Source: Bradyrhizobium liaoningense
Lineage (GTDB): Bacteria > Pseudomonadota > Alphaproteobacteria > Rhizobiales > Xanthobacteraceae
Length of the DNA stretch: 64,000 nucleotides
Assembly: GCF_018130825.1 (NCBI RefSeq)
Contig: NZ_JAFCJS010000001.1
Coordinates: 1,612,001-1,676,000, forward strand
Direction of reading: 5' to 3'
The position numbers and the translations under genes are program-made. The notes under the pieces were generated by a model that was not told the origin of the DNA, made no database searches, and saw only the letters and a list, made by a program, of their open reading frames with translations. Of the stretch, positions 52,394 to 61,294 are shown one piece after another (positions within the stretch are counted from its first letter, which is position 1; every line of letters begins with the position of its first letter).

Positions 52394-55234
52394 TTAATTC
52401 AGCGCGTCCAGCAGTCCCGTTGCGGCGACCAGATCACGAGTCGCGAGGCCCTCTTGGTAGCGCGCCACGAGTGGGGCGAGCAGGTCGCGTGCGTCGCGGG
52501 CTTTTCCTGCCTGGCGCCAGATGCGGCCGAGGCTGATCGCTCCGCGAAGCTCCCAGCCGAGAGCGCATTGCCGGCGCGACAGATCTAGCGATTTGAGTAA
52601 GCAGCTTTCGGCTTCCGCCGCGTTGCCCGAGTGGGCCAGAATATCGCCCTTGACCCTGAGCATCTCCGGCATGTCGAAGGCTTCGCCGTGATCGGGAATC
52701 TGGGCAATCGCTTCATTGATCGTGCGTAGGGCCTCGCCGGTCTGGTTCTGCGCTGCGAGACCCTCCGCGAGCGCCGTCGCATACACCGTCGTCATGATCC
52801 GGTGCCGCGTCGCATAGAGCGTCGCCTGGCTGCGGCGGAGATGCTCGATGCCGCCGGCAAGGTCGCCGCGGCGCAGCAGCAGCTCGCCCTTCTGGCCGAT
52901 CCCGACGGCGTGATAGGGACCGAGGAAGTGCCGCGCCGAATGCTCGATCAGCCGCTCTATCAAGGTTTCTGCGTTGGCCCAGTCGCCGACCCAGAGAAAG
53001 ACGTAGATGGTCCAGACCAGGGAAATGCCGAGCGTGAGCGGCTGTTCGAGCAGCTCGGCCTCGCGCACCGTGTATCTGGCCGCCTCGACCGCGCGATCGG
53101 GTCGGCCGGTGAGCCACAGCCCGCGCGCCAGCGCCACCAGCGCGACGATGCGGTCGTCATAGCCGAGATGTCCGATGTTCAGCCGCTGCGAGCCGGGATT
53201 GTGCACCATCGCGCTCTCGCAGAACTGCACGGCCTTGTCCTGGTTGCCGATCAAATGGTGCGCGACGCCGAGCATCCATTCCACGTTCAGCGTTGCGGCG
53301 GGATCGTTCAGCTTGCGCGCAACACTCTCGCTATCTTCGCCGGTGCCGAGCGCGCCATGGAAATCTCCGACCCTGGTCAGGTAGATGTGCAAGCCGCGCA
53401 GCAGCCAGAGCTGCCAGTGCAAATCCTCGAGCTCGCGGGCAAGCTGCAGGCTGCGCGTGAATGCCGCGCGGACCGTCTCCGTATTGCCTTGCGTGAACAT
53501 CACGGAGACGCCGAGCGCGGCCTGCAGCGTCATCTCCTGGCGGCTGTCGATCGTATCAGTATCGAGAGACGCGAGAGCCTGCTGCGTCCAGCGAAAACAC
53601 TCCGTCAGCAAGGTCAGCTCGAGGAAGAACTGGGCGGCCGAGGCTGCGAGATCGACGCCGATTGCCCGGTCGCCGCCGTCCGAGAAGCTCCAGGTCAGCG
53701 CGGCCCGGACATTGGGCAAATGGTCGGCATAGGGCAGAAAACCGCCCGCGGTCCGCAGCCCCGAGGATTTGAGTGCGATGTCGCGCAGGACATCGCGGAA
53801 ATATTCGGCGTGTGCACGCGCGATGCGGTCCGCTTCCCCTTTCTCGACGAGCTTGTCGCCGACGAAGGTGCGGGTGGTGTCGAGCAGGCGATAGCGCAGC
53901 CGCCGCTCCGCAGGCGAGGTTGCGATCAGCGATTTGGAAAGCAGGTTCGAGATCGCCTCGACCGCCTCGGCTTCGCCGATGCCCTGGCTGGATGCGACCG
54001 CAAGTGCGGCCTCCAGCGTGAACGGCCCGACGAACACCGACAATCCGCGCAGCGTCGCGCTCTCGGCTTCTGGCAGCAGATCGTAGCTCCAGGCGAGCGC
54101 CGCGCTCAAAGTCTGATGCCGCGGGATCGCGGTGCGCCGTCCCCGCCACAGCAGCGAGAAGCGGCTGTCGAGCAGCGAGGCGGTCCCTGCGATGCCGTAG
54201 GCGTTGACGCGTCCGGCTGCGAGCTCGATCGCGAGCGCAATGCCGTCCAGCCGCCGGCAGATTTCGGCGACGAGCGGCGCGTCCTCCTCGCTGAGCTCGA
54301 ACTCGCTCAGGCTCTCGGCAATGCGTTCCACGAAGAGTTGGCTTGCAGGATAGGCAAGGATGTCGGCAATGCCGAGTCCGTCGCGGTCGGGCGGGCAATC
54401 CAGCGGAAACAGCCGGTGCACGCGTTCGCCTTCGGTGCGAAAGGATTCGCGGCTGGTGGCGAGAACGTGCAGCTCGCCGGCCTCCTGGACGAGGCGCTCG
54501 GCCACGGGGGCGAGTTCGTCGAGGATGTGCTCGCAGCTGTCGAACACCAGCAGCGAACGCCGGCTGCGCAGGAAAGTCAGCAGGCCCGGCATCGGGTCGT
54601 CGGAATTGACCGTCAGGCCGAGGGCGGCGGCGATCGTTCCGGGGACGAGGCCGGCATCGGTGAGCGCGCCGAAATCGACGAAGCACACCTGGCCGTCGAA
54701 GGCCTCCAGCTCGCGATGGGCGACGGCGAGTGCGACCGAGGTCTTGCCGATCCCGCCGGGGCCGACGATGGTGACAAAGCGATGCAGGGCGAGCCCGGCG
54801 GAAATTTTCGCGATGGCGTCGTCCCGCCCGATCATCCTTGCAAGCGGCGACGGCAGCGCGTGGCGCGAACTGACGGGGCTGGCCCGGCCGTCAGAAGCAG
54901 CAGGGCGGAGCAGCGGGGCCGCGAAGCAATAGCCGCGTCCGGGAACGTTGACGACGTAGCGCGAGCCTTCGCCGGAATCGCCCAGCACCTTGCGCAACGT
55001 CGTGATGTGGAAGCGCAGGCTGCCTTCGTCGACATTCACGTCGGACCACACCTGCTTGATCAACTCCCGCTTGTCCACGACCTCGCCGGCGCGTGCGGCA
55101 AGAAAAATCAGGATGTCGAGCGCGCGGCCGCCGAGATGAAGCGGGACGCCGTCCTTCTCCAGCAGCCGCGACTTTGCAAACAGCCGGAATGGTCCGAAGG
55201 AAATGGCCGAATCCTGGTCGCTTGTATCCGGCAC
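52394..55234 (-). CDS. Winged-helix / STAND-ATPase / TPR regulator, first copy
   Basis: This 946-residue signal-transduction ATPase starts at a GTG. An OmpR-type winged helix (about residues 10-108, including NVDEGSLRFHITTLRKVLG and NVPGRGYCFAAPL) is followed by an ATPase of the NB-ARC/NACHT-like STAND class: Walker A GPGGIGKT at 158-165, Walker B LLVFDSCEH near 232, and RLDGIALAIELAAGRV as the helical-domain marker. The C-terminal half, about residues 480-940, is TPR-like helical repeats. STAND proteins are known to oligomerise on ligand. It is a paralogue of the gene at 58171 and both share an upstream element. Target unknown. Confidence 0.9.
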   Translation of the reverse strand: MPDTSDQDSAISFGPFRLFAKSRLLEKDGVPLHLGGRALDILIFLAARAGEVVDKRELIKQVWSDVNVDEGSLRFHITTLRKVLGDSGEGSRYVVNVPGRGYCFAAPLLRPAASDGRASPVSSRHALPSPLARMIGRDDAIAKISAGLALHRFVTIVGPGGIGKTSVALAVAHRELEAFDGQVCFVDFGALTDAGLVPGTIAAALGLTVNSDDPMPGLLTFLRSRRSLLVFDSCEHILDELAPVAERLVQEAGELHVLATSRESFRTEGERVHRLFPLDCPPDRDGLGIADILAYPASQLFVERIAESLSEFELSEEDAPLVAEICRRLDGIALAIELAAGRVNAYGIAGTASLLDSRFSLLWRGRRTAIPRHQTLSAALAWSYDLLPEAESATLRGLSVFVGPFTLEAALAVASSQGIGEAEAVEAISNLLSKSLIATSPAERRLRYRLLDTTRTFVGDKLVEKGEADRIARAHAEYFRDVLRDIALKSSGLRTAGGFLPYADHLPNVRAALTWSFSDGGDRAIGVDLAASAAQFFLELTLLTECFRWTQQALASLDTDTIDSRQEMTLQAALGVSVMFTQGNTETVRAAFTRSLQLARELEDLHWQLWLLRGLHIYLTRVGDFHGALGTGEDSESVARKLNDPAATLNVEWMLGVAHHLIGNQDKAVQFCESAMVHNPGSQRLNIGHLGYDDRIVALVALARGLWLTGRPDRAVEAARYTVREAELLEQPLTLGISLVWTIYVFLWVGDWANAETLIERLIEHSARHFLGPYHAVGIGQKGELLLRRGDLAGGIEHLRRSQATLYATRHRIMTTVYATALAEGLAAQNQTGEALRTINEAIAQIPDHGEAFDMPEMLRVKGDILAHSGNAAEAESCLLKSLDLSRRQCALGWELRGAISLGRIWRQAGKARDARDLLAPLVARYQEGLATRDLVAATGLLDALN

Positions 55235-55563
55235 GAGTCAATGGTTCCAGTGGAGGGTTGCTGTCTGCAACTTTGGTCTAGCAGAACGACGTTGCGAGTA
55301 AACTGGTCGAAAGTGGCGGAATCGCGTGGCGATCGCCGCAGTCTCCGGAGAATAACCGCGGCAAATTTTGCTTAAACGCGAGCGGCTTATGACGCAGCCC
55401 GCGACAATTCGTCAGTGTGCTTGACCGTCGCGACGGCAGTCTCCGCTGCCGGATTGTGACGCCGTCGATCATAACAGAATCTTGCAACGTCTAACGGGCA
55501 AAACGCGCGCGACGCATCCAGTATGGCCTTCGAGTTAGATCCTGTTCCAACGGGGAGGTTATC
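55235..55563. other. Divergent intergenic region with conserved element
   Basis: This gap of 329 bases between the first STAND regulator and the kinase contains the conserved element at 55274-55313 and otherwise no gene. The kinase start has GGGGAGG upstream. No EcfG motif with good spacing was found on the kinase side. No RNA gene was recognised. Confidence 0.5.
55274..55313 (-). promoter_or_regulatory. Conserved 40-bp element upstream of first STAND regulator
   Basis: On the + strand this reads TGGTCTAG, CAGAACGA, seven variable bases, AGTAAACTGG, T, CGAAAG. The element at 61042-61081 has the same blocks at identical spacing, matching at 30 of 40 positions, and it lies at nearly the same distance (about 40-50 bases) from its GTG start. 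It is a candidate promoter or binding site shared by the two regulators. Confidence 0.65.
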
Positions 55564-56232
55564 ATGTCCGCCATCGGTTCGATGCCGCACGGCAGCGCCG
55601 TTCGACCTCAGTTTGTCACAGGTCTCGACGATCGATCGCGTGATTGGGAGCTCGTGTTGCGGGAATTCCATCACCGCATGAAGAACACGCTGACGCTGCT
55701 GAGTGCGTCAGTCCGCCGCGACTTCACGCGGGCCGGCAGCAGGGACATGTCGCTGGCGGTGGATCGGTTCGAGCGCCGCATCGTTGCCTTTGGCAGGCTC
55801 TATCAGCTCTTGTCCGACCACGACGATCCCTTGGCGGTCTCCGTCGCGCCCTTCTTTGAAAATCTGTGCGGGGCGCTCTCCGAGGCGGTGCTGGAGCCGG
55901 CGGCCATCCGCTGCGAAGTGGCCATCGAAGGTGGCGTGTTGTCTGCATCACGATGTCATCGCCTCGCACTGATGCTGACGGAGCTGGTCACGAATGCGGC
56001 AAAGCACGCCTTCCCGAACAAGAACGGCGCCCTGATCCGCATCGACGTCGCGCGCCGCGACGGCGCCTGGGTCTGCACGGTGGCCGACAACGGCATTGGT
56101 GCGATCGGTCCGCTCCAGGGCACCGGCAGCCTCATCCTCGAAGCGCTTGCCCGCAGCGTTCATGCACGGCTGCATGGCGAAGCCCGGCAGGGCGGCACGC
56201 GGGTGAGCATCGTGATGCCGGCCGACGCTTGA
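55564..56232 (+). CDS. HWE/HisKA_2-type sensor histidine kinase without sensor domain
   Basis: This short kinase has 222 residues. The phospho-acceptor box is LREFHHRMKNTLTLLSAS, with His at 36-37, which marks the HisKA_2/HWE group. The ATPase part carries the N-box LALMLTELVTNAAKHAFP and the G-box VADNGIGAI. There is no PAS, GAF or membrane segment, so the protein is a bare catalytic module that needs an outside sensor or partner. Alphaproteobacterial kinases of this type often feed PhyR and the general stress response. It is divergent from the STAND regulator and heads the repair-gene run. Confidence 0.9.
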   Translation: MSAIGSMPHGSAVRPQFVTGLDDRSRDWELVLREFHHRMKNTLTLLSASVRRDFTRAGSRDMSLAVDRFERRIVAFGRLYQLLSDHDDPLAVSVAPFFENLCGALSEAVLEPAAIRCEVAIEGGVLSASRCHRLALMLTELVTNAAKHAFPNKNGALIRIDVARRDGAWVCTVADNGIGAIGPLQGTGSLILEALARSVHARLHGEARQGGTRVSIVMPADA

Positions 56233-56264
56233 AGGATCCCTCACTCACACCACGGGAGTTCGAC

Positions 56265-56954
56265 ATGACCACACTCGAAATCGATCGCGACGCCGGGACC
56301 AGGCCCTCGACATCGCGCAGCGTTGACATGAAGCTCGAAGTCGTCGTCATTCCGGTGTCCGACGTGGATCGCGCCAAGGCGTTCTACGCGCGCCTCGGCT
56401 GGCGAATGGACGCCGATTTCGCCTCGGGCGACGAGTGGCGCGTGATCCAGTTCACACCGCCGGGGTCGGCCTGCTCGGTGATCTTCGGCAAGAATGTCAC
56501 GGCGGCGGCGCCCGGCTCGGCACGCGGTCTGTATCTGATCGTCTCCGATCTGGAGGCCGCGCGGAAGGATCTGCTCGACCGCGGCGTTGCTGTCAGCGAA
56601 CCCTTCCACGGTGCCGGCGATCTCCACGCAGGCCCCGATGAGCCGTATCTGTTCGGCAGCGTCCGGGTCAGCGGCGCTGACCCGAAGCGTGGCAGCTACA
56701 GCTCATTCGCCTCGTTCAGCGATCCCGACGGCAATGGCTGGCTGTTCCAGGAGGTCACGACGCGACTGCCGGGACGCATCGAGAGCGGCGGCACGACGTT
56801 CGCTTCGACGACCGATCTGGCGGCGGCACTGCGTCGCGCCTCAGTCGCGCATGGCGAGCACGAGAAGCGCACTGGGGGACACGACGAGAACTGGGCGGAC
56901 TGGTACGCCGACTACATCGTGCGCGAGCAGGCCGGTCAGGAGCTGCCAACCTGA
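56265..56954 (+). CDS. VOC-family (glyoxalase/bleomycin-resistance-like) protein
   Basis: The ATG at 56265 gives 229 residues with CGGGAG in front. The glyoxalase fold is visible as KLEVVVIPVSDVDRAKAFYA, LGWRMDADFASGDEWRVIQF and FASFSDPDGNGWLFQEVTTR. It has a C-terminal extension (HDENWADWYADYIVREQAG) that occurs in a subfamily of VOC proteins in soil bacteria. The metal ligands are not certain. It may act in electrophile detoxification, which fits the neighbouring OsmC and MsrA genes. Confidence 0.88.
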   Translation: MTTLEIDRDAGTRPSTSRSVDMKLEVVVIPVSDVDRAKAFYARLGWRMDADFASGDEWRVIQFTPPGSACSVIFGKNVTAAAPGSARGLYLIVSDLEAARKDLLDRGVAVSEPFHGAGDLHAGPDEPYLFGSVRVSGADPKRGSYSSFASFSDPDGNGWLFQEVTTRLPGRIESGGTTFASTTDLAAALRRASVAHGEHEKRTGGHDENWADWYADYIVREQAGQELPT

Positions 56955-57082
56955 AGCAACCGCATTCTCGGACCACGGCGCGCGATGATTTGGGCTTCGC
57001 GCGCCGGCGACAGGCGGTCACGCTGATGTCGCCTTCAGCCGGTACGGAGCGTCGGTGCCAACAACAAGCAAGGAGAACTGAG

Positions 57083-57505
57083 ATGATCCGCAAGGCAACA
57101 GCAGTCTGGAAGGGAACCGGTCGCGATGGCGCGGGCCATCTGTCGAGCGAATCCGGCGTGCTTGCCGGCACGCCCTATTCGTTCAAGACCCGCTTCGAGA
57201 ACGAGAAGGGCACCAATCCCGAAGAGTTGATCGCTGCGGCCCATGCCGGCTGTTTCACCATGGCGCTGGCCTTCGGCCTGCAGATGGCGGGTTTCACGCC
57301 GGACGAGCTCTCGACGGAGGCAGCCGTCACGCTCGAGCCCGAAGGCAAGGGCTTCAAGATCAGCAAGTCGGCGCTGACCTTGCGCGCAAAAGTGCCGAAC
57401 CTCGACGACGCCGGCTTTGCCCGCATCGCCGGCGAAGCCGAGAAGAATTGCCCGGTGTCGAAGGTGCTCAACGCCGCGATCACGCTCGACGCCAAATTGG
57501 GCTAG
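57083..57505 (+). CDS. osmC: OsmC-family organic hydroperoxide reductase
   Basis: The ATG at 57083 has AAGGAG before it and gives 140 residues. The two redox cysteines are present: the first in AAAHAGCFTMALAFGLQMAG and the second in GEAEKNCPVSKVLNAAITL. OsmC/Ohr proteins reduce organic hydroperoxides with lipoylated or thiol reductants. The start IRKATAVWKGTGRDGAGHL is typical of OsmC and not of Ohr. It sits between the VOC protein and MsrA, and two hairpins lie after it. Confidence 0.93.
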   Translation: MIRKATAVWKGTGRDGAGHLSSESGVLAGTPYSFKTRFENEKGTNPEELIAAAHAGCFTMALAFGLQMAGFTPDELSTEAAVTLEPEGKGFKISKSALTLRAKVPNLDDAGFARIAGEAEKNCPVSKVLNAAITLDAKLG

Positions 57506-57525
57506 AGGCGCGCTTTATATTCCGG

Positions 57526-57584
57526 GTCCATCCGGTTCTGGGAACCGGGTGGACACGCTTGGCTTTCGGCCGGGCGGCCGAAGG
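57526..57584. terminator. Two tandem hairpins between osmC and msrA
   Basis: Hairpin one: GTCCA-T-CCGGTTC (57526-57538), loop TGG, GAACCGG-G-TGGAC (57542-57554), with one G-U pair. Hairpin two: TTCGGCC (57565-57571), loop GGGC, GGCCGAA (57576-57582). Neither has a clear T tract, so they may attenuate transcription or protect mRNA ends and need not terminate fully. Confidence 0.5.
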
Positions 57585-57637
57585 CATATGATGAGTCCGA
57601 TGCAGAACGGACAGAGTGGTCAAGTGGGAGTGGACAG

Positions 57638-58153
57638 ATGACGACTGAGCGCGCAGTTTTGGCCGGAGGCTGTTTCTGGGGCATGCAGGATCTCATCCGC
57701 AAGCAGCCGGGCGTGATCTCCACCCGCGTCGGCTACACCGGTGGCCACGTGAAGAATGCCACCTACCGCAATCATGAAGGCCACGCCGAAGCCATCGAGA
57801 TCATCTTCAATCCAGCGAAGACCGGCTTCCGGGCCATGCTGGAGTTCTTCTTCCAGATCCACGACCCGACCACGCTCAACCGCCAGGGCAATGATCTCGG
57901 CACGAGCTATCGTTCAGCGATCTTCTATACCAGCGACGAGCAGAAGCGGGTTGCCGAAGACACCATCGCCGACGTCGAGGCGTCCGGCCTGTGGCCCGGC
58001 AAGGTGGTGACCGAGGTCGCGCCCGCAGGCGAGTTCTGGGAAGCCGAGCCCGAGCATCAGGATTATCTCGAGCGTTATCCCGACGGCTACACCTGCCACT
58101 TCATCCGGCCGGACTGGAAGCTGCCGCGCCGCGCGACGGCGGTAGGAGGCTAG
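57638..58153 (+). CDS. msrA: Peptide-methionine (S)-S-oxide reductase MsrA
   Basis: This 171-residue enzyme repairs methionine S-sulfoxide in proteins or free methionine. The catalytic motif is [20 protein letters not shown], with the active Cys in GCFW, followed by [20 protein letters not shown] and [25 protein letters not shown] lies just before the ATG. It is the last + strand gene of the cassette and converges with the second STAND regulator, with 17 bases between stops. Confidence 0.95.
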   Translation: MTTERAVLAGGCFWGMQDLIRKQPGVISTRVGYTGGHVKNATYRNHEGHAEAIEIIFNPAKTGFRAMLEFFFQIHDPTTLNRQGNDLGTSYRSAIFYTSDEQKRVAEDTIADVEASGLWPGKVVTEVAPAGEFWEAEPEHQDYLERYPDGYTCHFIRPDWKLPRRATAVGG

Positions 58154-58170
58154 CGCGCATCGGTGCGCGG

Positions 58171-60999
58171 TCAGTTCCGTAGTTGCGCCATCAATTCGCG
58201 CGCGGTGCGCTTGTCGGCGATCTCGGTTCCCTCCGTGAACGATCTGGAGACGTTCTCCAGAACGGCCAGAGCCTCGGCGCTCTGGCCGGCCCCGCCCATC
58301 AGCCGCGCGAGGCTGATCGCGCAGCGCAATTCCCAGAAGCGAGCGTCCTGCCGGACGGCCATATCCATGGCGTTGCGAAAGTGCGCTTCGGCGCCCTCTG
58401 AGTTCCTCGCGCTCCTGAGCATCAACTCCCCTTTGATGCGGATCAGCTCCGGCAGATACCACAGCTCCTGCCGGTCATTGCAGCGGGTCAGGGCGTCCTC
58501 GATCACGTCGAGGCCGCGGTCGACCTGATCGGCCTCGCCAGAGCACGCTGCAAGCTCGCCGAGCAAAGGAAGGAAGCGCGGCAGGAAGCGCGCATCGCCG
58601 GCGCGGTTGAGCTCCTCGCGCAGCAGCGGCAGGCCGGTCGCAACGTCGCCGCGCCTGGCGATGACCGCCGCGTTGAAGGCCCGCGCCCACAATCCCCACA
58701 GCCGGATCGCGTGACGTTCGGTGTGCTCGAGCAGCTCGGTGCCGTGGCGTTCCGCAGCGTCGAAATCGCCGGCCCAGAAGGCGATCGGGCAGGCGGCCTG
58801 CCCCAGCACGCTGCAGAAGGTCAGGGCGTGGCCGTTGGCACGGCCCTCCTCGATGTTTCTGGCGGCGAGCGCCTGGGCCTGGTCGGCGAGACCCTGCAGC
58901 CACAGGATGCGGGCGCGGAAATATTGCGTAGAGATCCTGAGATCGAGCGGAAAGATCTTCGGCTTCTCCGCCAGCACATGCAGCGAGGCATGCACCCGGT
59001 CGATGCGCAGCCGTGCGTCGTTCTGGTCGCCGAGATAGTGCAGCGCGACGGCCGTCAGCCGGTCGCCCAGCATCACATCGGTCTTGTCGGTCGAGTTCGC
59101 CGCCGCGTTCGCAAAACGATCGGCGAACGCACGGGCCTTGCCGAACTGTCCGTTGTTGAACTGGTCGATGCACAGGCCCCACAGCGCGCGCAGCCGGAAA
59201 TCCTTGTCGTCGAGCCGGTCGGCAAGTTCGAGGGTCGTTTCCAGGATCGGGCGCGCCTCGCGCGCGCGGCCTTCGCCATACATCAGCGACCAGCCGAGTG
59301 CCGACAGGAGCTGCATGCGGATACGGTCGTCGCCGGTGTCGCCGAGCGCCGCGAGTGCCGTCCTGCATCGTTCGCGGCATTCGGCGAACAGGGAAAGCCG
59401 CACCCACAGCGTGACCGCGGCCGCCGTCAGCGCGATTCCCAGCTCGGCATCGCCATCGGGCGCGAAAGCCCAGTCGAGCGCCGCGCGCACATTGTCCAGC
59501 TCCGCGCCATAGATGCCGATCCATTCGGGCTGCGGCGTCGATGTGTCGGCCTCGGCGTGCGCGAAGAAGTCGCGAAAATGCTCGGCATGGCGGCGTGCGA
59601 ACTGCCTGGTTTCGCCGAGCGCACCGAGCTTTCCCTGAGCGTAGGCCCGCGTCGTGTCGAGCAGGCGATAGCGCAGCGTCCGCGAGCCGGATGGTGAGAT
59701 CAGCGACTTGGTGACCAGGCTGTCGATGGCCTCCAACGTTTCCGATGCGCTGAGGCCGTCACCGGATGCAACCGCGGCAGCCGCCTCCGGCGCGAAAGGC
59801 CCGGCGAATACCGAGAGCCGGCGCAGGGTCGCGCTCTCGGCCGCAGGCAAAAGGTCGTAGCTCCAGTCGAGCGCGGCGGCGAGGGTCTGGTGCCGCGGCA
59901 CGGCCGTGCGCCGGCCACGCCATTGCAGCGAGAAGCGGCTGTCGAGTAGCGATGCGGTGCCGGCGATGCCGTAGGCGTTGACCCGCCCCGCCGCGAGTTC
60001 GATCGCCAGCGCAATGCCGTCGAGGCGCCGGCAAATGCTCGCGACCAGCGGCGCTTCGTCCGCACTGAGCTGGAACGGGCCGGAACTCTGCGCGATGCGC
60101 TCGACGAAGAGCTGGGCGGCGGGATAGGTGAGGACCTCGGCGACCTCGATCCCCTCGCGCTCGGGCGGACAATCCAGCGGGAACAGCCGGAAGATGCGCT
60201 CGCCCTCGCTGCGGAACGATTCGCGGGTGGTTGCGAGAACGCGAAGCTGCGGCGCCTCGCGAACGATGTGCTCGACGAGCGGGGCCAGATTGTCCAGCAC
60301 ATGTTCGCAGCTGTCGAGGATCAGCAGGGCCGGGCCGACCTTGAGGAACGTCAACAGGGCCGGCGTCGGATTCTCGGCGCTGATGGTCAGGCCGAGCGCG
60401 GAGGCGATGGTGGTTGCGACGTGGCCGGCATCCCGTAGCGGGCCGAAGTCGACGAAGAAGACCCGTCCGCCAAAATCCTGGGAGCGGCGATGCCCGACAG
60501 CGATGGCGACGGCCGTCTTGCCGATGCCGCCCGGGCCGACCAGGGTCATGAAGCGATGCAGCGAGAGTCCACTCGATATCTTTTCGACGACCTCCTCCCG
60601 TCCGACCATTTTCGAGAGCGGCGCGGGGAGGGCGCGGGGCGGCAGGATGTCGATGGTAGGCTGCGCGGCTGGCGGGGCGAGCGAGGCGACGAAGCAATAG
60701 CCGCGGCCGGGCACGTTGACGACGTAGCGCGCCGATTTGCCGGTATCGCCGAGCGCTTTGCGCAGCGCTGCGACATGGAAGCGCAGGCTGCCCTCGTCGA
60801 CATTGACGTCGGCCCAGATGCGCTTGACCAGCTCTCTCTTGTCGACGACTTCGCCGGGCCGCTCGGCCAGGAAAATGAGGATGTCGAGCGCGCGGCCGCC
60901 GACATGGAGCGGCGACCCCTCCTTCTCCAGGAGCCGGGACTTTGGAAACAGTCGAAAGGGCCCAAATGAAATGGCCGAGTCTTCGCTACGATCTGGCAC
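58171..60999 (-). CDS. Winged-helix / STAND-ATPase / TPR regulator, second copy
   Basis: This 942-residue paralogue of the gene at 52394 also starts at a GTG, with the same opening (SAISFGPFRLFPKSRLLEKE). The winged helix covers about residues 10-107, Walker A GPGGIGKT lies at 155-162, Walker B is LLILDSCEHVLDNL, and RLDGIALAIELAAGRV is shared exactly with the first copy. The TPR half is more diverged (for instance YAQGKLGALGETRQFARRHA), so the two probably sense different inputs. The 40-bp element at 61042-61081 lies upstream. It converges with msrA. Confidence 0.9.
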   Translation of the reverse strand: MPDRSEDSAISFGPFRLFPKSRLLEKEGSPLHVGGRALDILIFLAERPGEVVDKRELVKRIWADVNVDEGSLRFHVAALRKALGDTGKSARYVVNVPGRGYCFVASLAPPAAQPTIDILPPRALPAPLSKMVGREEVVEKISSGLSLHRFMTLVGPGGIGKTAVAIAVGHRRSQDFGGRVFFVDFGPLRDAGHVATTIASALGLTISAENPTPALLTFLKVGPALLILDSCEHVLDNLAPLVEHIVREAPQLRVLATTRESFRSEGERIFRLFPLDCPPEREGIEVAEVLTYPAAQLFVERIAQSSGPFQLSADEAPLVASICRRLDGIALAIELAAGRVNAYGIAGTASLLDSRFSLQWRGRRTAVPRHQTLAAALDWSYDLLPAAESATLRRLSVFAGPFAPEAAAAVASGDGLSASETLEAIDSLVTKSLISPSGSRTLRYRLLDTTRAYAQGKLGALGETRQFARRHAEHFRDFFAHAEADTSTPQPEWIGIYGAELDNVRAALDWAFAPDGDAELGIALTAAAVTLWVRLSLFAECRERCRTALAALGDTGDDRIRMQLLSALGWSLMYGEGRAREARPILETTLELADRLDDKDFRLRALWGLCIDQFNNGQFGKARAFADRFANAAANSTDKTDVMLGDRLTAVALHYLGDQNDARLRIDRVHASLHVLAEKPKIFPLDLRISTQYFRARILWLQGLADQAQALAARNIEEGRANGHALTFCSVLGQAACPIAFWAGDFDAAERHGTELLEHTERHAIRLWGLWARAFNAAVIARRGDVATGLPLLREELNRAGDARFLPRFLPLLGELAACSGEADQVDRGLDVIEDALTRCNDRQELWYLPELIRIKGELMLRSARNSEGAEAHFRNAMDMAVRQDARFWELRCAISLARLMGGAGQSAEALAVLENVSRSFTEGTEIADKRTARELMAQLRN

Positions 61000-61041
61000 G
61001 CGCCATTGCCCCCGCGACGGGAGTCAAAAGGTATTCGTTTG

Positions 61042-61081
61042 TGGTTTATCAGAACGAACCGTACAGTAAACTGGCCGAAAG
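61042..61081 (-). promoter_or_regulatory. Conserved 40-bp element upstream of second STAND regulator
   Basis: TGGTTTAT, CAGAACGA, seven variable bases, AGTAAACTGG, C, CGAAAG: the counterpart of 55274-55313. The CAGAACGA and AGTAAACTGG blocks are exactly 15 bases apart (start to start) in both copies. CAGT-AA-ACTG forms a small dyad here. Confidence 0.65.
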
Positions 61082-61294
61082 CAGTGGGCAGGGCCAACAG
61101 CCCTGCGTGGACCGCGTGGGTCGGCCGTCTTCCGAAATATTGTTTTAAAAGTAACGGCTTAGAGCACATGACATGGCGGTGACGCCGCCGCTAGTCCGGA
61201 CGGAGCATTGACGTCGGTCGCCGATTGCTGCGAAGCGGATCGTCCGGGAGCGGGTCTTGCCTCGGGCCGTGACAATCGACTTCCGGATTCCAAT

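Noticed and set aside
52802..55375. 857-codon open frame on the + strand
   Set aside because: Antisense shadow of the first STAND regulator; sequence is low-complexity Arg/Gln/Asp with no domain.
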